A DNA stretch of 64,000 nt, taken from positions 1 to 64,000 of the forward strand of contig NZ_BMXG01000005.1 in NCBI RefSeq assembly GCF_014651635.1, given 5' to 3'. Under the pieces are notes generated by a model. The model searched no databases. It was not told where the DNA came from and saw only the letters and a list, made by a program, of their open reading frames with translations. Both the position numbers and the translations under genes were made by a program. Source of the DNA: Cerasicoccus arenae (lineage in GTDB: Bacteria > Verrucomicrobiota > Verrucomicrobiia > Opitutales > Cerasicoccaceae). Shown here one piece after another: positions 57,023 through 64,000 of the stretch (its first letter is position 1; each line of letters starts with the position of its first letter).

Positions 57023-58483
57023 TTAATCGTTGGGGTCGTAGATGCTCATCCAGACCGCTTCGTTGTGGATGATTTTGGCGGTGCTAGCGGAGTGAGGTGC
57101 GGTCTCGATCATATATGGAGCAACGGCGGCTTCGCGGGCGACTTTACGAAATTGTTCGATGACGAAATCAAGGGATTCGATGCTCTCGGTTTCGGTGGGC
57201 TCGATCAGCATGGCCTCGTCAAATTCTTCTGCGAAGTGGACGCAGCCCGCGCCAACAAGCGTTGGAGGATGCACACCGAAGTCGATCAGACGCTTCACAA
57301 AGTCCGCCCCACGCACCTTGAGCGATCCGCCATGTAGCAGGCACTCGTGCATGCAGTTTTGTGGGAAGGCAGCGGGCAGCAAATCAGCGAGCTGATGCTT
57401 CATGTAGTTCGCATTGAGCACGGCGTTTTCGGTCGCCGTTTTCAAGCCGATCGCGCCGTTGGCCAAGATATAGCAATACGCACGGACGAGCACCTCGACG
57501 TGACCGAAGTGCATCTTGACCTTGCCGACGGATTCTGGGCGATTGCAGTCTGGTGCGGGCACGCCGTCGATCGGGCGGACTACTGGCGTCGGTAAATACG
57601 GTTCCAAAAATGCCTTCACGCCGCAGGGTCCAGCGCCAGGACCTCCGCCGCCGTGGGGAGTCGAGAGCGTCTTGTGCGTGTTGATGTGGATGATGTCGAA
57701 GCCCATGTCGCCCGGGCGGATGAGGCCCATGATGGCGTTGAGATTCGCGCCGTCGTAGTAGAGCAGCGAGCCGTTATCGTGAATGCGCTTGGCGATGTGT
57801 TCGATGTTTTCCTCGAACAGTCCCAGCGTCGACGGATTCGTAATCATCAGGCCCGCGACATTTTCATCAAGGTGCGCTTCGAAGGCGTCGAGGTCCATGA
57901 GTCCCTTGGAATTGGTCGCAATGATCTTGCAGGTAAAGCCGCACATAGCCGCACTGGCGGGGTTGGTGCCGTGCGCGGTGTCCGGGATCAGGATCACCTT
58001 GCGGTTAGTTTGCCCGAGCTTCTCAAAATGCTTCTTCATTACGAGCAAGCCCGTGAACTCGCCATGTGCGCCAGCCGCAGGTTGAAGCGTGACCGCGTCC
58101 ATCCCGGTGATCTCGGCAATGGCGGTCTGCAAATTCCACAGCATCGACCATACGCCGGGCATTGAGTCGCTCGGCTGGTATGGGTGGACTTTCCCAAAGC
58201 CATCCAACATCGCGAGCTTGTCGTTGCGCTTGGGATTATATTTCATCGTGCACGAGCCCAGCGGATACGGCCCGTTGTCCACTCCGTGCGCCTGACGGCT
58301 CAGGTTCGTGAAGTGGCGGACAACGTCGATCTCGGACAACTCCGGCAAGCCTATCGGCGCATCGCGCAAGTCTTCCGCCTCACAGCAAACGCCAATACTT
58401 TCGCCGAGCTGGAAATCAGCATCAACAATGCTCGCGCCACTGACGTTGGGCCGAGACTTTTTGAAAATGGATTTGGGGGTCAT
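57023..58483 (-). CDS. gcvPB: Glycine dehydrogenase (decarboxylating) subunit 2
   Basis: A 486-residue C-terminal-half subunit of the glycine cleavage P-protein. The PLP lysine is K271 in HINTHKTLSTPHGGGGPGAG; PDTAHGTNPASAAMCGF and DGANLNAIMGLIRPGD are diagnostic. It decarboxylates glycine together with GcvPA and passes the aminomethyl group to the H-protein. It lies 56 bases downstream of gcvPA on the same strand. The gap between them contains a piece of a purine-rich dispersed-type repeat (around 58499-58525). No gcvT or gcvH is near. Confidence 0.96.
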   Translation of the reverse strand: MTPKSIFKKSRPNVSGASIVDADFQLGESIGVCCEAEDLRDAPIGLPELSEIDVVRHFTNLSRQAHGVDNGPYPLGSCTMKYNPKRNDKLAMLDGFGKVHPYQPSDSMPGVWSMLWNLQTAIAEITGMDAVTLQPAAGAHGEFTGLLVMKKHFEKLGQTNRKVILIPDTAHGTNPASAAMCGFTCKIIATNSKGLMDLDAFEAHLDENVAGLMITNPSTLGLFEENIEHIAKRIHDNGSLLYYDGANLNAIMGLIRPGDMGFDIIHINTHKTLSTPHGGGGPGAGPCGVKAFLEPYLPTPVVRPIDGVPAPDCNRPESVGKVKMHFGHVEVLVRAYCYILANGAIGLKTATENAVLNANYMKHQLADLLPAAFPQNCMHECLLHGGSLKVRGADFVKRLIDFGVHPPTLVGAGCVHFAEEFDEAMLIEPTETESIESLDFVIEQFRKVAREAAVAPYMIETAPHSASTAKIIHNEAVWMSIYDPND

Positions 58484-58539
58484 GGATTGGGAATTTAGTT
58501 AACCACGAAGGAGACGAAAGCTGCCTCTTCGGGATGACA

Positions 58540-59907
58540 CTACAATGCTGCTGCGAGGCACTCGACCATTCTATCGAGGTCAGCCTTGGTTTTGGTTTCG
58601 GTTACGGCGATTAAGAGCTGATTGTCTGGTGCGGCGGGGTCGAGGTCAGTCACAGCTACGCCCCCGAAGATATCCTGTTCGCGTAGGGTGGCGAGAATTT
58701 CGGTTGCTGGCTTCGGTAGCGTGAGCAGGAATTCGTTGAAAAATGGGCCGGTGTGGACGCGCGATACCCCCCCCAGTGCGGTCAGTTTTTCTTCCAGATA
58801 ATGTGCCTTCTGGACGCAGAGGTCGGCGACATTGCGGAAGCCCTGTTCGCCTATCAGGCAAAGATAAATCAAGGCCCGCAGCGCGAGGTTGGCTTGGTTC
58901 GAGCAGATGTGGCTCGTGGCCTCGTGGCGGGCGACGTGTTGCTCGCGCTCTTCCTTGACGAGGGCTAGGGCTTCTTCGCCTTTGAGGTCCGTGCACTGGC
59001 CCACAATGCGACCGGGCAGGTGCATCTCATACTCGGTCTTGGTGGCAATGATGCCCAGGTAAGGCCCACCGGCGTTCAGGTGTAGGCCGAGACATTGTCC
59101 CTCGCATACGGCGATGTCGACCTCCGCTTGGCCGGGATTTTTCATCAGCCCGAAAATCATCGGGTAGCTCGCCATCACGTTCAGGCAGTCGTGCTCCTTG
59201 ACGAGCTGGCCGATACGGGTCATCGGTTCGACCACGCCAAAGCGATTCGGTGATTGGAAAAGGAAGGATGCCGTTTCTTCGTCGATGAGTGTCGCCAGCG
59301 CGGCTTCGTCAATTTGGCCCGTGGCCTCGTCGGTGGGGGCGGTGATGAGGTTTACCCCGCGGCCGCGTAAATACGTTTCGAGCACGTTGCGGTAGTCCGG
59401 CCAAAGGCTTGCCGAGACCACAATGCGGCGCTTGCCCGTGATACGACAGGTCATCCAGGCGGCTTCTGCGAGTGCGGTGGCACCGTCGTAGACGGAGCAG
59501 TTCACTGCGGGGAGGCCGAGGAATTTGCTGATCGTGAGCTGAAAGTCGTGCAGGAATCGGAGGATGCCTTGCGCCATTTCGGGCTGATAGGGCGTGTAAG
59601 CGGTCAGAAATTCGCCCCGGGTCGCAATGGCGTCGATGACGGATGGCACGAAATGCTCGTAGGCCCCGGCCCCGAGGAAGCTCAACGTGTCGAGTGTGGT
59701 GGCGTTCTGGTTGGCGAGGTCGCGGAGATGACGCTCCAGTTCCCACTCATTGAGGGGGGGGGGGAGGTCAAGCAGGCCCGATACTCTGAGATGCTCCGGC
59801 ACTTCCGTAAAGAGGTCGGCAATGGTGGATTTGCCCATCGCGGCGAGCATCTTTTGGCGATCCTCCTCGGTGTGCACATTATATCCAGTCAAGATGGCGT
59901 CGGACAT
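58540..59907 (-). CDS. gcvPA: Glycine dehydrogenase (decarboxylating) subunit 1
   Basis: A 455-residue N-terminal-half subunit of the P-protein. The family pattern is clear: FLGAGAYEHFVPSVIDAI, TAYTPYQPEMAQGILRFLHDFQ, then NCSVYDGATALAEAAWM and ALRALIYLCLIGEQGFRN. It forms the heterotetramer with GcvPB. Close to its N-terminus a proline stretch (LLDLPPPLNEWE) is encoded by eleven C on the coding strand (59754-59764), and a second C8 tract lies at 58767-58774. No glycine riboswitch was recognised upstream. Confidence 0.96.
   Translation of the reverse strand: MSDAILTGYNVHTEEDRQKMLAAMGKSTIADLFTEVPEHLRVSGLLDLPPPLNEWELERHLRDLANQNATTLDTLSFLGAGAYEHFVPSVIDAIATRGEFLTAYTPYQPEMAQGILRFLHDFQLTISKFLGLPAVNCSVYDGATALAEAAWMTCRITGKRRIVVSASLWPDYRNVLETYLRGRGVNLITAPTDEATGQIDEAALATLIDEETASFLFQSPNRFGVVEPMTRIGQLVKEHDCLNVMASYPMIFGLMKNPGQAEVDIAVCEGQCLGLHLNAGGPYLGIIATKTEYEMHLPGRIVGQCTDLKGEEALALVKEEREQHVARHEATSHICSNQANLALRALIYLCLIGEQGFRNVADLCVQKAHYLEEKLTALGGVSRVHTGPFFNEFLLTLPKPATEILATLREQDIFGGVAVTDLDPAAPDNQLLIAVTETKTKADLDRMVECLAAAL
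59754..59764 (-). repeat. Eleven-base G/C homopolymer in gcvPA
   Basis: G11 on the plus strand, read as C11 in gcvPA, encodes three prolines at about residues 49-51. The frame is intact at this length. Confidence 0.9.
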
Positions 59908-60112
59908 ATCGTGTAAATCTCCCGATTATTAGCGTAAGGTCAAGGATGGACCTGCCGCGCTAATTGGAGCTTCTGGCTCACCCCTGATGTCCGAATGGAA
60001 TTATGGGCATAGTGTAGATTTTCAAACTATGTAACTATGTGGGCGATTTCTGCATTTCAATTCGATTCATTTTGCTCCATACTACTTATAATCAGACACC
60101 CAATTTTACATC

Positions 60113-60883
60113 ATGTCTCAATACCTTAATTTCAATTGTAACACCTTCAAGTTTCTCATTGCTGGCCTTGCGATGACGGCATCTGCTAATGCAGCCACTC
60201 TGATGGGCTCCTTCTCTGCCATCGATGGCACAACCGTTTACGACCTGACTACGGCTGGGGATCTCGACTGGGCATATTGGAATACGAGCAGTAACCCGAC
60301 GACTGGCGTTCCAGCCAATAGTATGCTCTCGGCAACGTTAATTGCAACACCAGTCGCCATTGGCGGAGGCTCCTTGCGCGGTTCCAACTCTGATACAACC
60401 GCAGATTTTTCTTATACCAATGGGACATCTCCAGAAAGTGGTACCACCAACAACGTGAGCGGTATCTTTAATACGCTGTTGAATACAGTTGGGGCCGGAG
60501 TATCCCTAGATATTACCTTGCCGAATGCGGGGACGGCCTACCTGATTACGATATGGGGGTCTCAATACAATACGGAAACGGGTGGTACTTCAGCGGGGCT
60601 TTTTACGGCGAGTCTAAGTGGTGCCAGTGACTATACTAATGACGAGTTTTCAGCTCCTGTTTCGACGTTTAAGCAGTCTGGAATCTATCAGCTGACGGCA
60701 GTTGCCGATAATGACAACGATGTCTTGAACATCGCCTATATCCAACAGACTTTGGTGGGGGCGAACACCCACGTCTTGCTGGATGCGGCCGCTATTTCTA
60801 TCCCCGAGCCCGCGACCTACGGCATGCTTTTGGGCGTGGTCGTGCTCATGGCAGTTATCCAGCGTCGTCACCAGAAGCGTTAA
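60113..60883 (+). CDS. PEP-CTERM-sorted exported protein
   Basis: A 256-residue exported protein. A signal peptide ends in ASANA (about residue 28). The mature part is rich in Thr, Ser, Asn and Gly, with strand-like repeats and no recognised catalytic motif. The PEP-CTERM tail is ISIPEPATYGMLLG, a hydrophobic helix and terminal RRHQKR. Surface or matrix location is expected after exosortase processing. It is divergent from gcvPA and followed by prpE after 152 bases. Function is unknown. Confidence 0.83.
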   Translation: MSQYLNFNCNTFKFLIAGLAMTASANAATLMGSFSAIDGTTVYDLTTAGDLDWAYWNTSSNPTTGVPANSMLSATLIATPVAIGGGSLRGSNSDTTADFSYTNGTSPESGTTNNVSGIFNTLLNTVGAGVSLDITLPNAGTAYLITIWGSQYNTETGGTSAGLFTASLSGASDYTNDEFSAPVSTFKQSGIYQLTAVADNDNDVLNIAYIQQTLVGANTHVLLDAAAISIPEPATYGMLLGVVVLMAVIQRRHQKR

Positions 60884-61035
60884 ATTGCTTCTGCAATGGA
60901 GCACCTGTATGAGATGACTGTTTACAGGGCGATAGGCCTCAAAGATGCGTGATCAAGCATTGACCACCCCGACTGGTTACTGAGTGCTGATGCTTTTTTT
61001 ACCCAATCCGCCATTTCTCCCCCCCCGCATAAATT

Positions 61036-62949
61036 ATGCTGTCTCCCGCCCGATCCTACTCCGAGGTTCATCGTCAATCTATCGACGACCCAGATGGATT
61101 CTGGGGTGAAGCCGCTCAGGCTATTGTCTGGGATCGCCCTTTTAACAAGGTGCTTGATACCTCCCTCCCGCCATTCTACCGCTGGTTTTCGGGAGGCAAG
61201 CTCAACACCTGCTACAATTGCATCGACCGACATATTGATGAAGGTCGTGGGGAGCAGTTGGCGCTAATTTACGATAGCCCCGTCACCAATACTATTCGTC
61301 GCTATTCCTATAATGAGCTACGAGACAAGACCGCGCGTTTTGCTGGGGTGCTTGCCGCGCAGGGTGTGGTGAAGGGCGACCGTGTTTTGATCTACATGCC
61401 GATGGTTCCTGAGACGGTCATTGCGATGCTAGCCTGTGCGCGTCTTGGGGCAATCCACTCCGTGGTTTTCGGTGGTTTTGCGCCCAACGAGCTGGCCAAG
61501 CGCATCAACGACGCTCGGCCCAAGCTTATTGTTTCCGCATCTTGCGGCATCGAGACCAACCGCGTCGTTGAGTATAAGCCGATGCTTGATGAGGCGATCC
61601 ATATGGCGACAGTGAAGCCTAATCGCTGCATCATACTTCAACGTCCTCAAACCATGGCCATGCTCACCTTAGGGCGTGACTTGGATTGGGCGGAGGAAAT
61701 GGCCAATGCTGAGCCCGCCGCCTGTGTGTCTGTCGAGGCAACTGACCCGCTTTACATTCTCTACACCAGTGGCTCGACAGGCGTTCCCAAGGGCATTGTC
61801 CGGGACAACGGGGGGCATGCAGTCGCCATGAAGTGGAGCATGGAGTATGTTTATAACGTCAAGCCGGGCGAAGTCTATTGGGCGGCGTCAGATGTTGGTT
61901 GGGTCGTTGGTCATTCGTACATTGTTTACGGCCCGCTACTGCAAGGCTGCACGACGGTGCTCTTTGAGGGCAAGCCAGTGGGTACACCCGACGCGGGAGT
62001 TTTCTGGCGCGTGGTGGCCGAGCATAACGTCTCGACATTGTTCACTGCACCCACGGCTTTCCGTGCGATTAGGCGTGTGGACCCAACGGGAGAGCTCATT
62101 AAAATGTATGGGAAAAATCAGCTTCGCGCTTTGTTCCTGGCGGGTGAACGTTGTGATCCGGATACCCTAGTCTGGGCAGAGCAGCAGTTGGGCGTGCCAG
62201 TGGTCGACCACTGGTGGCAGACTGAAACGGGTTGGGCCATTGCGGCAAACTGCTTGGGCATTGAGCCATTTTCCGTCAAACCGGGCTCCGCGACGAAGGC
62301 CGCGCCGGGTTACGATGTTCGTGTGCTTAATGTGGACGGAAATGAGGTCTCTCCTGATACAATGGGCAACATTTGCGTCCGCCTGCCGTTGCCGCCGGGG
62401 TCTTTGCCGACGCTCTGGCAGAATGAGCGCCATTTTAAGGAATACTACCTCGATCCGTATCCCGGCTATTATTTGTCTGGTGATGCGGGTTATCAGGATG
62501 CCGATGGCTACCTATGGGTCATGGGGCGGATCGATGACATTATCAATATTGCTGGTCATCGTTTGTCCACGGGAGCGATGGAGGAAGTGTTGGCCAGCCA
62601 TCCCGATATCGCTGAGTGCGCGGTGATCAGTGTGTGGGATGAGCTGAAAGGAGAGCTGCCGCTTGGCCTGATCGTGCTCAAGTCAGGTGTTGATCGCCCG
62701 CATGCGGATATCGTCAAGGAAGTCGTTCAAAAGGTGAGGGCGGAGATTGGCCCAGTTGCTGCCTTCAAGAGCGCTGTGGTTGTCGCTCGGTTGCCGAAGA
62801 CACGCTCTGGCAAAATACTTCGCGCCAGTATGCGTAAGATTGCCGATGGCGATGACTTTAAGATTCCGGCCACCATCGACGATCCCGCAATTTTGAGCGA
62901 AATCGCTGATGCGCTCAAACCCATTGGCTACGCTCAACAGCGAAGTTAG
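61036..62949 (+). CDS. prpE: Propionyl-CoA synthetase (PrpE/ACSS3-type acyl-CoA synthetase)
   Basis: A 637-residue AMP-forming acyl-CoA synthetase. It has the acetate/propionate synthetase N-terminal cap (FNKVLDTSLPPFYRWFSGGKLNTCYN type), the P-loop YTSGSTGVPKGIV, and WWQTETGWAIA in place of the acetyl-CoA synthetase WWQTETGG, a substitution typical of PrpE. The adenylation lysine is K593 in RSGKILRAS. It activates propionate, or a similar short acid, with ATP and CoA. A C8 run (61019-61026) ends ten bases before the ATG, where a ribosome-binding site would be expected. No prpBCD genes are adjacent. Confidence 0.9.
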   Translation: MLSPARSYSEVHRQSIDDPDGFWGEAAQAIVWDRPFNKVLDTSLPPFYRWFSGGKLNTCYNCIDRHIDEGRGEQLALIYDSPVTNTIRRYSYNELRDKTARFAGVLAAQGVVKGDRVLIYMPMVPETVIAMLACARLGAIHSVVFGGFAPNELAKRINDARPKLIVSASCGIETNRVVEYKPMLDEAIHMATVKPNRCIILQRPQTMAMLTLGRDLDWAEEMANAEPAACVSVEATDPLYILYTSGSTGVPKGIVRDNGGHAVAMKWSMEYVYNVKPGEVYWAASDVGWVVGHSYIVYGPLLQGCTTVLFEGKPVGTPDAGVFWRVVAEHNVSTLFTAPTAFRAIRRVDPTGELIKMYGKNQLRALFLAGERCDPDTLVWAEQQLGVPVVDHWWQTETGWAIAANCLGIEPFSVKPGSATKAAPGYDVRVLNVDGNEVSPDTMGNICVRLPLPPGSLPTLWQNERHFKEYYLDPYPGYYLSGDAGYQDADGYLWVMGRIDDIINIAGHRLSTGAMEEVLASHPDIAECAVISVWDELKGELPLGLIVLKSGVDRPHADIVKEVVQKVRAEIGPVAAFKSAVVVARLPKTRSGKILRASMRKIADGDDFKIPATIDDPAILSEIADALKPIGYAQQRS

Positions 62950-63039
62950 TCTCCATGGGTTGAAGCTCTTGTGAATTCATTCCGGCCCGGAGGCCTCGTG
63001 CTGCCGGCGTAAGTGAATCTAGGGCTTTTTGAAGCTAGA

Positions 63040-63066
63040 CAGCCCGGAGTATTTAGCTCCGGACTG
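63040..63066 (+). terminator. Probable hairpin terminator downstream of prpE
   Basis: A 10-bp stem with one mismatch (63040-63049 with 63057-63066), loop of seven, followed by a short T-rich stretch. It lies 91 bases past the prpE stop and may act as a weak terminator. The rest of the gap up to 63169 shows no gene. Confidence 0.45.
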
Positions 63067-63169
63067 CTTTATGGCTAAAGGGCCGAAGCCCCGGAAAGTT
63101 TACGTAAGAGACTCCAGTGGTGGATTTGTTCCCGCAATTATTTAATCAATATCACTTCGAGGGGGGGGG

Positions 63170-63547
63170 CTACTTTCCGGAGTTGAGACGCCGCTGCCAA
63201 TCGTATTCAGAGCTAGTCACGGCGTGTTCGAGTCGGCGAGTTCGACGATCGAGTTGTTCAAAGGTGCGCTGGAGGCGGCCGAGGGCCTGCCGACGTGAAG
63301 TGGAAATGCTGGCGTAAAACTCCTGTTCTTCGTCATTGGAAGTGGGCAGAACAGGGGCGGGCTTAAGCAGCAGCCCGACGATGACGTAGATCGCCAAGCC
63401 GAGCCAGAAGCCCGTTAACATGATTGTGATGAAGACTGCGAGCCGGACCCAGAGCACGGGTACTTGACGCCAATCCGCCATGCCCTGACAGACGCCGAGC
63501 AGCCAGCCGTTACGGGAGCGGTAAAGTGGGAGAGAAGGTGGTTTCAT
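63170..63547 (-). CDS. pspC: PspC-domain envelope-stress protein
   Basis: A 125-residue protein. The PspC domain occupies the first 65 residues: RSRNGWLLGVCQGMADW, then VRLAVFITIMLTGFWLGLAIYVIVGL as its membrane helix. A charged, arginine-rich coiled tail (about 80-120) follows. PspC works with PspA and PspB in the phage-shock response to inner-membrane stress. The start overlaps the stop of the gene upstream by four bases (ATGA), and a G9 run (63161-63169) abuts its stop. The gene belongs to the psp operon running into the window edge. Confidence 0.85.
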   Translation of the reverse strand: MKPPSLPLYRSRNGWLLGVCQGMADWRQVPVLWVRLAVFITIMLTGFWLGLAIYVIVGLLLKPAPVLPTSNDEEQEFYASISTSRRQALGRLQRTFEQLDRRTRRLEHAVTSSEYDWQRRLNSGK

Positions 63548-63786
63548 AATTCAGAATGTTCGCGGTGCTTTTCGTTTTCGATAACGATGGTTTCGAGGGC
63601 CTCAATACGCTTTTCCATTCGGGTTAAGCCTTGATGGATTTCCTGCAAAATCCGTGTCTCGTCGGTGGACAGGTTTTTGGATGTGATCGCCGAACTTCCC
63701 TTGAAGATAGCGGCGATTGCAATAGCCGAGCCGCAGAGAACCGGGATGCCGATGCCAGTAAGGATCAATATGGCGGTTAGTGTCAT
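63544..63786 (-). CDS. PspB-like small membrane protein
   Basis: An 80-residue protein with one N-terminal membrane helix (about 3-28, AILILTGIGIPVLCGSAIAIAAIF) and a charged coiled-coil tail (DETRILQEIHQGLTRMEKRIEALETIV). This layout, and its position between pspA and pspC, match PspB. The sequence itself is not close to the E. coli protein, so the call rests partly on context. Its stop overlaps the pspC start (ATGA). Confidence 0.65.
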   Translation of the reverse strand: MTLTAILILTGIGIPVLCGSAIAIAAIFKGSSAITSKNLSTDETRILQEIHQGLTRMEKRIEALETIVIENEKHREHSEL

Positions 63787-63827
63787 GTGGGTACTTTAGT
63801 TGAGCCAGGGCCAAAAGGCGAGGCGGA

Positions 63828-64000
63828 TTACTTCTTGGCGGTCGCCATTTTTTCTTTCAAGCCAGCCAGCTCAGCTTCGATCGCATCGTCTTGCGCGAGG
63901 CGGGAGAATTCATCATCGAGTGATGGCTTGGTTTTTGGGTTTACCAAATCGGCCTCGGCCTCCAAGCGATCAATGCGGTTTTCAAACTGCTCGAATTTGG
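63828..64000 (-). CDS. pspA: PspA/IM30-family protein, 3' end only
   Basis: The last 57 codons of a minus-strand gene enter from the right edge. The residues read KFEQFENRIDRLEAEADL, then PSLDDEFSRLAQDDAIEAEL and a final KEKMATAKK before the TAA at 63830-63828. This is the C-terminal coiled-coil pattern of PspA/Vipp1 (a MEArID-type segment followed by a short acidic linker and helix). It would be the first psp gene, 42 bases ahead of the PspB-like gene. The N-terminal part lies outside the window. Confidence 0.8.
   Translation of the reverse strand, partial: KFEQFENRIDRLEAEADLVNPKTKPSLDDEFSRLAQDDAIEAELAGLKEKMATAKK

Noticed and set aside
59908-60112. Possible glycine riboswitch upstream of gcvPA
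   Set aside because: No conserved glycine-aptamer core or tandem arrangement could be recognised on the minus strand; only AT-rich sequence and a weak hairpin are seen.

Overview
This looks like a stretch of chromosome from a member of the Verrucomicrobiota, most likely an Opitutae-type marine heterotroph. This is inference from gene content: three secreted proteins with a PEP-CTERM sorting tail, a PL6 polysaccharide lyase with a carbohydrate-binding tail, SLA1-homology-like and short lipoprotein genes, and many start codons without a Shine-Dalgarno sequence. Base composition is moderately GC-rich. No rRNA, tRNA, CRISPR array, prophage or exosortase gene was found by eye. The window ends inside pspA.

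Region 1 (1-12.1 kb) is accessory. It opens with a graveyard of three transposase remnants (IS30, IS4, IS3). Next is a minus-strand operon of four enzymes: PIG-L/LmbE deacetylase, NagB-like deaminase/isomerase, class I aldolase and PfkB kinase. A divergent AraC regulator sits upstream. Beyond it lie a frameshifted secreted beta-helix protein, a PEP-CTERM protein and a secreted PL6 lyase with a DNRLRE/CBM96-type tail. Together these read as a locus for breaking down a polysaccharide that contains an amino sugar, with the sugar entering glycolysis through a ketose bisphosphate.

Region 2 (12.1-34.2 kb) is mostly core functions. It holds an EF-G of the FusA2 type, a PaaK-like adenylating enzyme, a GluR0-like glutamate-receptor potassium channel, a peroxiredoxin-like protein, a VIT-family metal transporter and transketolase. 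A peroxide-defence module follows (trxB, ahpC, divergent oxyR), then tatD, an orphan OppB-type permease, a LacI regulator, a cytochrome c lipoprotein, purS-purQ-purL and glpK.

Region 3 (34.2-47.5 kb) holds an ArnA-like formyltransferase with an RDD protein and a methyltransferase, a class V aminotransferase, topoisomerase III overlapping a HAD phosphatase, an acyltransferase, a PEP-CTERM protein, a CrtI-like flavoprotein, an FkbM methyltransferase and a dGTPase.

Region 4 (47.5-64 kb) begins with a UbiE/MenG methyltransferase and a run of co-directional genes: lipoprotein, XanB2-like chorismatase, halogenase-like flavoprotein, enolase-superfamily protein without its usual lysines, CDF transporter and alanine racemase. 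Then come a Wsp-like chemoreceptor with its response regulator, the two-subunit glycine decarboxylase (gcvPA, gcvPB), a PEP-CTERM protein, propionyl-CoA synthetase and a psp envelope-stress operon.

A window-wide oddity is the number of long G or C homopolymers: fifteen of eight or more bases and six of ten or eleven. Several lie in housekeeping or regulatory coding sequence, and all are in frame as they stand.
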